A stretch of 64,000 nt of DNA from Nageia nagi (lineage: Eukaryota; Pinophyta). Of this stretch, positions 11,261 through 22,499 are shown one piece after another. The stretch covers positions 93,434,001 to 93,498,000 of the forward strand of contig JBITNC010000001.1 in assembly GCA_050084985.1 (NCBI GenBank). The letters are read 5' to 3'. The position numbers and the translations under genes were made by a program. Each line of letters starts with the position of its first letter. Positions within the stretch are counted from its first letter, which is position 1. The notes beneath the pieces are model-generated. The model was not told where the DNA came from and made no database searches. It saw only the letters and a list, made by a program, of their open reading frames with translations.

Positions 11261-12937
11261 AGGATCCTCTTATTTAATTTCAAGAAGATTGACCAACTGT
11301 GCATCTAGGAGCTTTTTCAAAACATCCTCAACAACTTTGGCTAAAGGTGTCCAAGGTTTACATGGCCCTTATTGTTTAGGTTGCCTAGGTCTATAATTGT
11401 CCTACTAGTTACCTTGATCATTATTCTACCTGGGTATTTCTTATGCATGCAGTTTCAAAGGAGGATTATCCTTGGGTGGTCATGATGGAGCCAACTGAAT
11501 AACTAGTTGCATCTAATGAATATCCAATGATACTTGATTACTTTGATATTTTTTATATGAAGTACTAGGATTATTATCATTGTTGTGGTAATTTAGATTG
11601 TTATTTTCCTTCTTCCTCAATTTTATCTCACCATCCTGAATCTTAGCTTCTTCTATCAACTTAGTCTAAGATAAAGCATCCTCAAAAGTGTAATGTTGCT
11701 AAATTTTAAGCATACAAGAAATAGGTTTATTATAACTCCTAGAGAATAGTTTGACCAACTATTCTTGAAGGAGTGTACATGACATATCTATGACAATGAC
11801 CCTCCATTTACACATGTAATTTGAAATGGAATCATCATCAAACTATGATAATTTTCCCAAATCTGTGATAGATGCCCTCTTGTAGACATTAATGGAAAAG
11901 TGATCAAGGAACTTATCTGCTAATTTCTCTAAGGAATAGATAGTATGTTGTGTAATATTATTATTGTACCAATAACTACTAATAATATAGCAAGAGTACT
12001 TGAATTGTTTGATATACACTCTAGGATCTTTCATCCCTTTTAATTTATTTATTTTAGGGAGTTCAAACTTGTAAGGGAATATCTTTGTGGGTACACTTAG
12101 ATGAATAGGCTCATTACAAATTGAAATGTATGATAGTATTGCCTTCCCATGATCATTGATCCTAAGTTCCATATTATTCAACCTATTTAATATTTCATCA
12201 TTGATATTTGGAGGTTATATGCTAACAATGGCATGTTGCTTTATAACTTGATTAATGGGTTGATCATCATACTCCACATACTAGTCATCATAATAAGGAT
12301 CTTGATCCTACAAGTATGAATGATCATGTTGTTGTGTGTCAAAGGTTACCTTAGGTGCAAGGTTTGTGGGATTTCAAATTAAAACCCCTCTAATATGTGG
12401 ATCTTGCAAGCCATGGTGATTTGAAAATTTAGACTATCTAAGTGAAAAGGATTGAATGTTGAGAAAACATACATTGTACCCAGGAACACAATGAGGTATA
12501 AGGGATTTAGGATGAGTATATGTATGATGAAGATATACAAATTATTGTACATATACTTATCATGAAGCACCACTACATGAGAGGAAGAAGAATGATGTGG
12601 TTGTAATGGTGGATAAGTTGGGTATGAGTAAGACCCATGCCCTACATGGAATCTAAGTTGAACCTCAGGCTATGTATGGGACATAGGGACATGAGATATA
12701 GTTAGGATCAATAGGGTGTGAAGGCTCATAATAATGCACAATAATAGGTTGACAAGATGCCTTGGGTTGGTGTGTATAATATGGATAATCATTATAGTAT
12801 CCAACCCAATCATTACGTAGAGATGGTGGTTTCTAATAGAATATCAACACACACAAATCGATACTGATAGGTGGTAGAGGTGGAGGTCTAGGAATACCAC
12901 CTAGAGGAGGACCTGAAGGACCCTAGGATGACCTAAA
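11261..12937 (-). pseudogene. Gag capsid region of the Tat-type element
   Basis: The minus-strand frame 11843-12181 reads FELPKINKLKGMKDPRVYIK, QFKYSCYI, EKLADKFLDHFSINVYKR and ASITDLGKLS. This matches the Tat-type capsid pattern (FELPKFxxFxGxxDPxxHLxxF, then FxxHFxxNxYKRxSxxDL). It continues downstream with a YMCRWR-type block and an E/K-rich segment (around 11600), interrupted by stops at expected Gln codons. Further upstream (12600-12830) the frame is rich in Tyr and Pro. The reading is cut at 12942 by the chromovirus and resumes at 18797. Confidence 0.7.
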
Positions 12938-12942
12938 CATGA
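12938..12942. repeat. Left target-site duplication of the nested chromovirus (catga)
   Basis: catga precedes the left LTR and cacaa follows the right one. The two differ exactly as if an original CACGA had lost its CpG by C-to-T on one strand in one copy and on the other strand in the other copy. This is inferred, not a perfect match. Confidence 0.5.
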
Positions 12943-13356
12943 TGTTAGGAACCTAATATAATAAAAGGGGATTTTACCCCAAATATTGTAGGAAATATTG
13001 AAATACAAAATAACCATAAACTCATAATTCATCAAGTAAAGTAAATGAAATGAGATACTCATATTAACCAAAGATAATAGAACAAAATAACTTTATTGAA
13101 TAAAAATATGAATCATAGTACACTTTAAGGGGGATTACTCCTTACAACTCAAAAGAAAAAATTATTTTCCAAGATGTTCTCTTTACCCCTCTTATAGGTA
13201 TTTATAGTGTTCCTACTGTAATTGGTAGTTCACATTCAAAAGGGTGCTTCATCTTACAAAATATGATAGTTCATATTATAAGCCAACATAATAAAATAAT
13301 TAAATTAACTATAGCTAAATAAACCTAAGTAAATATTAGGATGTGGGAACCTAGCA
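12943..13356 (-). repeat. 3' LTR of the nested chromovirus
   Basis: Begins TGTTAGGAACC and ends CTAGCA on the plus strand. It aligns along its whole length with 18382-18796, including the shared segment atgaaatgagatactcat. A TATA box lies on the minus strand at 13199-13207. Confidence 0.88.
13199..13207 (-). promoter_or_regulatory. TATA box of the chromovirus 3' LTR
   Basis: Minus strand CTATAAATA, conserved at the same place in the partner LTR (18637-18645). Conservation between the two diverged LTRs supports a promoter role. Confidence 0.55.
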
Positions 13357-13371
13357 TGTCACCCCTCTTGG
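13357..13371 (-). other. Polypurine tract of the nested chromovirus
   Basis: The minus strand reads ccaagaggggtgaca directly before the LTR start TGCTAGG. This is the plus-strand primer position. Confidence 0.65.
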
Positions 13372-14440
13372 AAATAACTTTGTTCTTAAAGCTAGAAATT
13401 TGGAAACTCCTACTAAAGCTCATGTACTTTCTCCCATGTTGCATCTTTAGGTACTATCCCTCACAATTGAATCAAAATATAGGTTATAGTATGATGAAAA
13501 AGGTTGATGATGCACTTGTCTAGAACTGATTTAGGTTCAATATTGATGGAGCCATCATTAGTAAATTCTGATAACTCTTATTGAATTTGAACCTATGATC
13601 CCACTAGTTTTTTCAAACATGAAACATGGAATACCAGATGAACCTTGGAAGACATTGGTAACTCCAACTTATAAGAAGTAGGTCTAATGTGTTGAAGAAC
13701 TTTTTAAGGGCCATAAAATTTTGGAGCCAATTTCTAAGGATCCTTAATATTGAAGGATTTCTATCTATATAGTTGTAGGTGTATGAAGATAATATCATCA
13801 ACTTAAAATTCATATTACATCTAATTTTGATCAACTTATTGTTTCATGTGGTGTTGAACAATCCACAAATTCTACTAAAGAAGATGAAGAATTACTTCCT
13901 TAGTATGTAAATCAGTATCAACTACTTGGAACTTTATACTACCTAGGACATATGTTACCATTATGGATGGTGCTTGATCTTATAATGCTTCATATAGTGT
14001 CATCTAAATAGTTGTATGGTATGAAGTGTTATACTACCATTCTACCAAAGGAATCCATTTTACCCAATGAATTGGTTGGACTAATGCAAAATAAGGCAAA
14101 TAGGATTCCAAGCACTTGTTAACAATTTTAGACTTTCCATTAGTCTGGGGTGATAATCTAAACTCATTGAGTTGAGTTTCTTGCATCTTAAAAAATTCTT
14201 AGTAGAATTTGCTAGTGAATGTTGGGTCTCAATCACTAAATATGGTAGCATGCATACTATTAAGCTTGAAGATATTATCAACAAAAAGTTGGACCACATT
14301 GATAACTTTAAATGGATGTACTAAAGACCAAAATTGTGTATACTTATATAACCAATCAACTACCACCTGAATAATAGATTTACCTTGATACTTGGTAAGT
14401 CCTTCAATAAAAACCATCAAGATATCAGTCTAGGTATGCC
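13372..14440 (-). pseudogene. Integrase with chromodomain-like C-terminus, nested chromovirus
   Basis: The minus-strand reading gives the integrase core: VFIEGLTKYQGKSIIQVVVD, a YTQFWSLVHPF phrase and FVDNIFKLNSMHATIFSD. In other frames it continues with a SPQTNGKSKIVNK-type segment and a YNTSYHTTI segment. Asp in VVVD and in FSD are the first two of the DDE triad. The C-terminus reads RCNMNFKLMILSSYTYN, a GPF-like block and a CLPRFIWYSMFHV block (the PVFHVSxL motif shifted in frame). It ends with KDATWEKVHEL at 13418-13449, the ATWE signature of chromovirus tails that bind modified histones. Several frameshifts and stops disable it. Confidence 0.8.
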
Positions 14441-15037
14441 TTGGGATAGGTAAGGGTTAAAGTAAACCAAGAATGCCAACTATTTCACCCTTCTACCACT
14501 AAAAAACATCACATTTGGATACAAATTTCTTAATGTCCTATTTCATTTTATCCCAATAAAAATATCAAATCACTCTTTTATACGTTTTAAGAAACCCTGA
14601 GTATCCGGTTGATGGTGCAGCATGTAATTCTTGAAGTTATGCTTCTTGGCATGAAGAAGTGGATGATGCAATGCAGCCTTTAAAGCATAAAATACCATCT
14701 TGCCATGAGAAATTCAATTTACTAGTAGGATTACTATGAAGTTATTGAATTAATGCCTAAATTGAGTCATATTAAAGCCCTTCTTACATCACTTTCTCTA
14801 ACCATTGGGGAACTGGTAGTGAAATTGTTTGTAGTACTATAGGTTCCTCAAATTTATGGGAAAGAGCATCTACAATCATATTCTTTGAACCCTTTTATAT
14901 ATTATTTCATACTCATACCTCAAAAAATAGTGATCCATGTGTATAATAAAATCTTGACCAATAAGGTAGGGTCTCTATTTTTGAATTAGATGGATTATTG
15001 CCAACATATTCTTTTCATAAGTATATCTAGCCAAATT

Positions 15038-15300
15038 TCATCTTGATAATGCCTTGCTAGTGAAAGCCAAGGGTCTTCCCTCTTGCATCAAAATTGCACC
15101 CAATCCTATTTTAGAAGCATCATTATCAATGATAAATATTTTAGAAAAATTTGGCATCACTAAAAAATAAGTGGAACACATTTCCTCCTTCAATTTGTAG
15201 AATAATTCTCTAGCTGCTAATGACCAGTTAAAGGCATATTTTTTGAGTAATGATGTGCATGAAATCATGATCTTCCTATAATTCTTTACATATTTCTAGT
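15038..15300 (-). pseudogene. RNase H of the nested chromovirus
   Basis: A 76-codon open minus-strand stretch reads SLLKKYAFNWSLAARELFYK, LKEEMCSTYFLVMPNFSKIF and IIDNDASKIGLGAILMQEGR, then PLAFTSKALSR. These are the RT-RNase H connection and the first RNase H block. The expected catalytic Asp is kept in DNDAS, and the Ser-Lys-Ala-Leu-Ser motif follows. The second half (14440-15037) is broken by stops. Confidence 0.85.
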
Positions 15301-16110
15301 AATAACCTGTTAGGACTAGAAATCCTCTCAACCACTTAAGTGATTTTGGAATAGGAAAATCCTACATGTCTACAATTTTATTTGGATTGACCTTGATTCC
15401 ATATTCAGAAATGACATGCCCTAAGTATTCGATCTCTCATAGCTAAAAGGAACACAAATTTCTTTGCATATAATTGATGATCTTGAATTAATTGTAAGGT
15501 TTGATCTAGGTGTGCTAAATGATCCTTCCATATCTTGTTGTAGATCAAAATATCATCAAAGAAAACTAAAAGAAATTTGCAAAGATGAGGGAGAAATACC
15601 TAATTCATTAGACTTTGAAATGTTGGAGGAGCATTAGTAAGACCAAAAGGAATTACTAGAAATTCATAATGATCTTCATCCATTCAAAAATATATTTGTA
15701 GAATATCTTATTCATGGAGTTGAATATAATGATATCATGATCGTAGATCTAGTTTTGAGAAGTATTTGGCTCCATGTAGCTCATCTAACAGTTTATCAAA
15801 GATGGGAATGGAGAATTTTATATTTTATAGTAACTTTGTTGAGAGTCTAAAATTCTATATATAACTACCAAGATCCATCCTTTTTTGAACTAATATGATA
15901 GGTGAAGAGTAAGTACTAACACTTGGCCTAATAATCCCTACTTCTAAGCATCTCCTATAGTAGCTTTTCAATTTCATCTTTCTACAAATAAGGATAGTGG
16001 TAGGGTTGAATGTTGGGTGGTTAACTATTGGGGATTAGTTGTATAGTGTGGTCTTGAGGATAATTAGGGTGGTATCCCTTTTGGTTCTTCAAAAACCCTC
16101 TCATGACATG
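15300..16110 (-). pseudogene. Reverse transcriptase of the nested chromovirus
   Basis: The minus strand shows a SYYRRCLEVGIIRPSVSTYS SP segment, FDKLLDELHGAKYFSKLDLR, HYEFLVIPFGLTNAPPTFQS LMN, VFFDDILIYNK and EYLGHVISEYGI. All Ty3/gypsy RT blocks are present in order. The active site FFDD (about 15545-15575) keeps both catalytic Asp residues. Stops are few and lie mainly at Gln or Trp positions, so the copy is decayed but easily read. Confidence 0.88.
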
Positions 16111-16149
16111 CTTATAGTTTTTACAATTCTTCTATTTCACCTCCCTCTC

Positions 16150-16800
16150 CATCCATAGTCATTAGTTGTAGTGCAAATAGTTTTCCTACCATCCCATTTT
16201 TTTCTTTTCGAATCAACTTCTCCATTTGATGAGAAATTATAATTTATGATGGACCAACACATAATCCAATGAGATAATATGTATATCCTTCAACCATGAA
16301 TTTCATCCATAATTTAAGGAATTCCCATAATATAGGTCCCAATGTGCACAACCATTGAACTCCTAAGACAACATCACACCCTCCTAATGGAAGTACATAC
16401 ATGTTACTCTACATGTGATAATCACCCATGTTGAGATTAACATTGTGATATTTCCCCTTCTAAGAAATTCTACCTCTATTTCAAATAATTACTTAAAAAT
16501 TATTTTAAGGATATATAAAATAGTTATCATGTTTGGCCACATTAGGGTCAATGAAAATATATGTACTTCTAAAGTCAAGCAAAATAATGAGGAACTTTTT
16601 TTTGAAATATCCACAAACCTTCATTGTTTGAGGTGTTGTAATTCCTACCAAGGCACTATAAGAAATTATAAAAACTTCTTCCATAGTTGGTTTAAGTTCA
16701 TTAGCTTCTTCCTTAACAATAGTCTCATCCTTTGAATCATCAAGAACATCAACATCAAGTAAATATAACCTCTATGTAGTACACCTATGGTCAAGTGTGT
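16150..16800 (-). pseudogene. Protease region of the nested chromovirus
   Basis: The minus strand reads GCDVVLGVQWLCTLGPILWE followed by FLKLWMKFMVEG. This is the conserved end of the chromovirus protease domain (DVILGxxWLxxLGPxxxDF). Upstream, a FIDPNVAKHDNYF phrase replaces the active-site region, and a CysxxCys-like remnant (LYYICDQKYTLDHRC, near 16790-16830) marks the Gag zinc knuckle. The active-site DSGA motif is not visible. Confidence 0.7.
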
Positions 16801-16829
16801 ACTTTTGATCACAAATATAGTAAAGACCC

Positions 16830-17760
16830 TTCACTTAGTGCTCATTCACTTCCTCCTAACTAATTCTCTTAATTTAAAATGAATAGGTAGGTTTTGGAGT
16901 AGCTTGAGAACCTTAGGGTTTGTTGAATAACTACTTCCCTTGTCTGTGATGGGCATTGAATTTGTCTTATACTAATTTGGCCAATCCAATAGCCTGTATC
17001 ATAGTAGTAAGATTAAATATTTTAAATTATACATTAATGTATTCCTTTATCCCACTAATAAGCAAATCCTAAAACAAGCTTCATCTAATCCCTTTGTATG
17101 GTTTGCAAGCTTTTCAAATTGTGTCTGATATTCCTTTATTGTTGACGTTTGCCACAATTTTGTAAGGGCTCTTGTGAAATTCTCAAAATCACTTGGGCCA
17201 AACCTTAATAACAAATTTTGTGTAAAGTCCCTCCAATTCAAGATCCCATTAGTTTTTTAAAACCATTAGTACCATTAAATAACCTCATGCTTCAAATGGA
17301 AAGAAGTGATATTGACCTTCTGAGCCTTAGAAATTTGATTCAATGTAAAATATTATTTTGCTATATAAATCTAGTTTGTGGTATCCTCTTCATAAAATCT
17401 AGGCTAGGAAATGCATATATATTATTCATGTAAGGATGAAGGCTTGGGGGCCTCCCATATGCACCTGTTGCACTTGCATTTGAGTGTTATGCCTTTAAAA
17501 TTGTTGAAAGCTTGTACCTAATGTATTTTGGGATGAGCTTAGTTTTGGTGAAATTGTATGAACTTATGTCTAGACTTACATTAGACTAATTTGCATCATG
17601 CCACATTTAGTGGTCAATCCCATGAGCATATCTACTACTTTATTAAATCTAACATTGATGTATTGAAAATCCAATTGGAAATTGACTCCACCAAAATGAG
17701 CTCTAAGCTATTTAACCTCATGATCTAATTTTTCTAGAGTGGGATATTGAGATATTTTTT
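16830..17760 (-). pseudogene. Gag of the nested chromovirus
   Basis: The minus strand (17047-17241) reads MNWRDFTQNLLLRFGPSDFE followed by a TRALTKLWQTSTIKEYQTQF segment and EKLANHTKGLDEACF. This is the capsid core of chromovirus Gag (W-xx-F-xxxLLxRFGPxxxxxxxxALTxLxQTxTVxxYQxxFExL). The upstream half (17250-17760) contains coiled-coil-like LEKLDHEV remnants. Gag forms the particle that packages the element RNA. Stops and frame changes break it. Confidence 0.8.
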
Positions 17761-18367
17761 CTTCCATGTGAAATACAAGCTAGATCCTAACTTAATATTT
17801 TTAGTAACTACTATTTTTGGAACTAAAAAAGTGTATGGTGCTATATGTCAAAATGGTCAACTTAGAAAAATATCACAAATGGGATAGGTCTCAATTTGAT
17901 GATTTTCAAAATTTTATACTTGTTTTCTAAAAAATTGTTACCATAGGTAATGAACCAACTTTGTCAAAATGACTTAATTCCTTATGGTTTAAAAAATAAT
18001 AGCCTCTAAATTTCTTATCTATGTTATAAATTATTATTTTTGGTAAGAAAAAATAGGGTTTGATAAAGAAAAATGGTTGTTTCAGAAATGGTGATAGCTT
18101 GCAATAGTAAGGTCGATGAATAGGGAAGAAATGGATAGGTAAAGGGGCAATATATAGAAATGGTAGGGTATGAAATGAGGTCAAAAACTATGGTGGAAGA
18201 ACTTGGCAAACTTTTTGACAAACATTTGGTAGAATTTTGGCTGTAAAATGGGAAAAATCTAGGTTTTCAACTCGATGCAACCTCGAAGTTCTAGAAAATG
18301 TTTGGTAGTGTTTTGGTTAGAAATACATAATCTCAATCCTCAATATTCTCATAGGTACCAAAATGAT
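17761..18367 (-). other. 5' leader of the nested chromovirus
   Basis: Untranslated stretch between the primer-binding site and the gag start. The open minus-strand reading near 17930-18220 is hydrophobic and matches no element protein I know, so I treat it as chance. Confidence 0.5.
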
Positions 18368-18379
18368 ACTTTGATACCA
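18368..18379 (-). other. tRNA-Met primer-binding site of the nested chromovirus
   Basis: The minus strand reads TGGTATCAAAGT starting 2 bp inside the 5' LTR. The consensus for initiator tRNA-Met is TGGTATCAGAGC; the differences are few. It fixes the orientation of the element. Confidence 0.8.
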
Positions 18380-18381
18380 TA

Positions 18382-18796
18382 TGTTAGTAACCAAATAGAC
18401 TAAAAGGGGGTTTTACACCAAATATCATAGGAAATATTGAAATATGAAATAACCACAAACTTGTAATACATCAAGTAAAGCAAATGAAATGAGATACTCA
18501 TATTAACAAAAGATAATAGAATAGAATAACTTTACTAGATAGAAATACAAATCATAATCCACATCAAGGGGGATTCCTCCTTACAACTTAGAAGATAAAT
18601 AATTTTCCAATATGCTCTCTTTAACCCTCTTACAAGTATTTATAGTCCTCCTACCCTAATTGGAAGTGCACATTCAAAATGATGCTTTGCCTTACAAAAT
18701 ATGATAGTTTAACATTACAAGCCAATATAAGAAAATAATTAAATTAAATAAAGCATAAATAAACCTAATAAAATGTTAGGATGTGGTATCCTAACA
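18382..18796 (-). repeat. 5' LTR of the nested chromovirus
   Basis: Begins TGTTAGTAACC and ends CTAACA on the plus strand, and aligns with 12943-13356 throughout. TATA box on the minus strand at 18637-18645. Followed by cacaa, the partner of the left target duplication. Confidence 0.88.
18637..18645 (-). promoter_or_regulatory. TATA box of the chromovirus 5' LTR
   Basis: Minus strand CTATAAATA, identical to the box in the 3' LTR, in the expected U3 position. Confidence 0.55.
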
Positions 18797-19730
18797 CACA
18801 AATGGTTTAGGATGGGGAGGTGACCTAGGATGCAACAAAGGTTCCTCATGATGTTTCATCTCAAGTGCATCACCGATGACATAATGCATGGATGGATGTA
18901 ATGGATGAGATTGAGTGGTAGGGGACATGGGAACATCCTCTATGGAACCATCTTCTTCTTCTTAATAAGGAATATTAGAGTAGGTGACCTCTACAACTGG
19001 GATCTAAGACAGTGAGGGACTCTATTAGGAATATCTTATAGACCAAACTATGATATTTGAAACTCTTGATATAAAATTTGAACCATGATGTCACTCATAA
19101 ACATATCCTATTGAGATAATGATGTATCTATGATATGAGTAGGAATATGATTAGAGCTAGGTCTAGGATGTGGTACGAGATGCTCAAAACCATGTTGTGT
19201 AATATAGGATGGATCAATCTATGAAGGCTCAACCTGATGATGTGATGCAAGCTTATTGGTACTAGGAGGAATTACTATATGTGATACATAATATCTATGA
19301 CATGGGACCTAATATGAATCTATATATGAGGCACTAGTCCTATGATGTGTCACATGATCTCTCCCCTCTAGCTAAAGGGTGGACTCAAGAAAATGAAACA
19401 TCTCTAATACTTTCCCAAAAGAGAGATAGGGTGATGAATGAATAGGCTCATGCTAAGGTGAATGATGAGGTGTATGTGAATGAATACAAGAAACATGCAA
19501 TAAAGGAAGAAGATTTAGATTATTAATCCCATTGTTATGTTCCTTTTCTTCACATTCTCTATCCCTAAGTTGACCTCTAATTTCAACCATGTGAATGGGC
19601 CAAGTATTTTCATTCATGGTGTGTGTGTACATGTGGTCAATATAAGAGGAGTAAATTGATTGTTTAAGAACTTTTGAATAAAGTTTAAAACTTACAAGTA
19701 TAGAAATGAAATAGTGCAAAGCAATAAATC
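18797..19730 (-). pseudogene. N-terminal part of the Tat-type Gag, separated by the nested chromovirus
   Basis: The minus strand includes MVEIRGQLRDRECEEKEHNN followed by GINNLNLLPLLHVS, then a Pro- and His-rich stretch towards 18800. It resumes the reading frame style of 12600-12937 on the other side of the insertion. I recognise no domain, and Tat-type Gag N-termini are poorly conserved. The start is uncertain: a Met near 19720 or the internal one at about 19590 are both possible. Confidence 0.5.
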
Positions 19731-21202
19731 GATTAACATCAAGCCTAGATTTTTTTTATAAAAGATCTTATTTAATATATATACATAATTTCATAAAGCT
19801 TAAATGATAACACCCTTTTCAAAATATAAATCTAAATGATAAGAAAGCAATATTCATAGATAGTAGATATTATTTATATATCTAATTGCTTCTTGTTTAA
19901 TTGACACTTTAATATTTTTAATTAGGGTTGCTTTTAATGCACTTTGTAAATTCCAACATAATGTTATGTAGTTTTCCTAAGATAATTATATTCAAGTATT
20001 TTCAATGTAAAGGTTCAATCTTCTAAGGGTATGGAACATTATACAAGGGTTCTATGGTACCCTCTGTAGGAAGCTATTTTTAATAAAGGGGAGGCACCCA
20101 CTTCGATAATGAAATCAAAGTATAGGTTAGGCCATGGTGATTAAGTCCATGTGCCTTAGAAACTCCCTAAGTATGTTAGTGACTTTAGTACAAATAAGCA
20201 AATATGATGTGTAACACTATGATGAGATGCAATAAAATTAAACCCTCAAGTATTTTTCTTTTCAAATGAAAGCAAGCACTCCCACCCAAGTATGATAAAT
20301 TGAAAAATATTTTTGGTTCCTTTTCAAATGGAAAATAATGCAAAGATATAAAGTTTTTAAATCCACACAACAATCAGTAAAGGGGTCCCAACAAAAAGGA
20401 AATCCCTTTTGTAAGATTTGTATTTTAAAACCCAAAGTAGATTCTAATCGTGTGCAATAATCCCTCCCAAAATGTAATGTAAATTCATTATAAAAATGGA
20501 AATATTATGATGAAGAGAGAAAGAAAATTGTATATACTAGGTACTAAAAGAGATTTAAAAATTACTTCCTTAAAAATGATCCTTCTAACTCTAATTCAAT
20601 GAATACAAAGTAGGTTACAACTCTTTGTCATAAGATCATCCAACATAGGGATGACTGTGATATCAATGCAAGTCATTCAGATGATTAAGAATCATTAGAA
20701 TGATCATAATGTACTTACAAAAATTTTAAAATATAATAAATATATGCATAAATAAAATCTAGTGACAAGGATGAGATGAGTCCTCTGAAAAGGACACCCA
20801 ATTTTTACAAATCAAAACCTAACAAGGAATACTATCACTAAGTACAATTTTGGAACTAAGTAAAAATAATTGAAAACTTTCTCTAAAAAATATTATAGAT
20901 AGATTCATCTAGAAATAAGATGACTATAGAGTCATTTGGATGACCTACAAAGTCACCCCATAGGAGAATGATTTGCAATTAGGTTTGGTTGGTTGCATGA
21001 TGATTTGATCTATAATTAAAATGAGTCTTTAAGGATTTTATATTTAAATATGTCCATGCCCAGTAGCTTATTCTACAAGTGTCATAAAGAATTAATAGTA
21101 GGAACATTTCCAAATATGGAAAATATCCAAAATTATAATTCATCATAACAAAGGCTAGAAACTTGGAAAATACTCTTTATTTTTGTAAATCTAGGACCAA
21201 TA
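19731..21202 (-). other. Long 5' leader of the Tat-type element
   Basis: AT-rich stretch between the gag relic and the putative primer-binding site, with no protein motif. Leaders of 1-2 kb are normal in Tat/Ogre elements. The open reading near 20185-20373 matches nothing I know. Confidence 0.45.
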
Positions 21203-21222
21203 GGGTCCTACTGTGATTGCCA
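21203..21222 (-). other. Putative primer-binding site of the Tat-type element
   Basis: The minus strand reads TGGCAATCACAGTAGGACCC. The TGGCGCCCACCGTGGGGCCC-type site used by many Tat elements matches at 14 of 20 positions, with mostly transitions between them. A TG (21225) follows on the plus strand as the LTR edge would require. Confidence 0.5.
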
Positions 21223-21224
21223 TT

Positions 21225-21308
21225 TGTCTCAAAATACCTTATGAATAATTCAAGGATAAGTATGTATCCACATCTAATTTTTCTATGTGTGATAAGAAAA
21301 ATTGACAA
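21225..21308 (-). repeat. Possible edge of the Tat-type 5' LTR, interrupted by the copia element
   Basis: Begins TGTCTCAAAATACC just past the putative primer-binding site. Only 84 bp remain before the copia LTR starts. The rest of the LTR would be expected after 29629, but I cannot confirm it because no partner LTR is visible. Confidence 0.35.
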
Positions 21309-21754
21309 TGAGAGGGTTGAGAAAATATCCTTTATGCTTAATATGACAAGAAGATATATAAAACCTAAAAAGGAAGAACAATATTAAAGGGGAACTTTAG
21401 ACCATAAGTCCTTGGAACTTTAGACCATAACTCTTATAATCCTCCTAAAATTTTATTCTAAACACTATCCTATAGCATAAATTTACTTCTCAAATTGGTT
21501 TTTAATCACAAAGAGGGAGCCTTCTATTTATAGGCCAAAATCCCTCTTTGGATCATCATTTTATCCAATGTACAAAAGCATGACATGCACATCCTTTTAC
21601 CCAAGGGGCATTCTCATTACATGGAGTGTAGGACAAGTTACATTATTATATTCAATTACATACTTAAGGTATTAAATTATACCCATAAGTATTAGTGAAC
21701 TTACATAGAAGATTATTACATAACCTTTACATTAATGTATTATACATTCCAACA
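21309..21754 (-). repeat. 3' LTR of the copia element
   Basis: From TGAGAGGGTTG to CCAACA on the plus strand. The part from about 21460 on aligns closely with 29333-29629, sharing for example tccaatgtacaaaagcatga. The first 150 bp are diverged from the partner. Confidence 0.82.
21525..21534 (-). promoter_or_regulatory. TATA box of the copia 3' LTR
   Basis: Minus strand CCTATAAATA, kept in the partner LTR at 29400-29409. Confidence 0.6.
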
Positions 21755-21766
21755 CTCCCCTTAATG
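21755..21766 (-). other. Polypurine tract of the copia element
   Basis: The minus strand reads ATTAAGGGGAGTG directly before TTGGAATGTATAATAC, the usual copia PPT-LTR junction. Confidence 0.7.
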
Positions 21767-22499
21767 CAATATTGGGATAGAGAGAATAAGAGAGAACAAA
21801 GAGAGAAAGTAAGAGAATTCTCCTCCAAATAGATACAATGGAAATGAGAATTTTTTACATATTTATGAAGTAAGAAAGATCAAGTTTGAGACTCACTACT
21901 TTGCCAAATACAATCATTAACCATAATCAATTTCAATGTACATGAAATAGTCATCCAATTAGAAGTCATGAAGAGTCTCCAAGAGCCTGCATACCCGAGG
22001 TAGGTAACTTGTAATCCCAAAGGAACCTACAAGTCATAAGCAACACAAACAACAAGATCAATTAGATGTAACATATTCATATCAACAAGGATAGATGAAT
22101 CACACAAAATCCATCATGAACTAATTAATGGTGCACTATAAGTCATCATGAAGATGCCATGCCAAAAACTCATAGTCACCTACTGTATATAAAACATGTG
22201 TTGATTATCATTACAAAATAGAGCATGCACATGTGAGTTTCTCATATATGGATAATTGAATAGTGCAAAAAGACACATAAGAGTTTCTCACACATGGATA
22301 ACTGAATAGTGCTATATTGGCCAATCTTTTGCTTTAAAAATTTGTACAACAAGTTCCTCACATAGAGCAAATTTACCATAAAAGTGTACAAAAAAATCAA
22401 CACTATATAGCACAAAACCCTTCTAGGGATGAAGTTTTCATCACAAATAAGAATTCACCACAAGAATTCAAAATTCACTCCCCCTTGAGGGTAATTTCA

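Larger units (their letters stand above)
12943..18796 (-). mobile_element. Complete short chromovirus (Ty3/gypsy, Reina-like), nested in the Tat gag
   Basis: Two LTRs of 414 and 415 bp flank a 5.0-kb minus-strand interior with tRNA-Met primer-binding site, gag, protease, RT, RNase H, integrase, chromodomain-like end and polypurine tract in the canonical order. The flanking sequences on both sides belong to the same Tat-type gag, which shows that this is a nested insertion. Total length (5.85 kb), short LTRs and a chromodomain-type C-terminus suggest the Reina branch; other chromovirus branches are possible. The LTRs differ by about 15%, mostly transitions, so the insertion is old. Confidence 0.88.
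5560..21224 (-). mobile_element. Ty3/gypsy element of Tat/Ogre type, truncated and interrupted
   Basis: Read on the minus strand, the order is primer-binding site (21203-21222), long leader, gag, protease, reverse transcriptase and the beginning of RNase H, then the homology stops near 5560. Integrase and the 3' LTR are missing. The gag is split by a complete chromovirus (12943-18796), and a foldback structure lies between protease and RT. The lineage call rests on the RT phrase style (RICIDFRDLN followed by a YPKDDFPL-type motif), the separate protease with YNLLLGQSWI, and a gag phrase PRVYIKQFKY. Tat-lineage elements are known for long leaders and non-coding spacers, which fits the layout. 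Confidence 0.75.
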
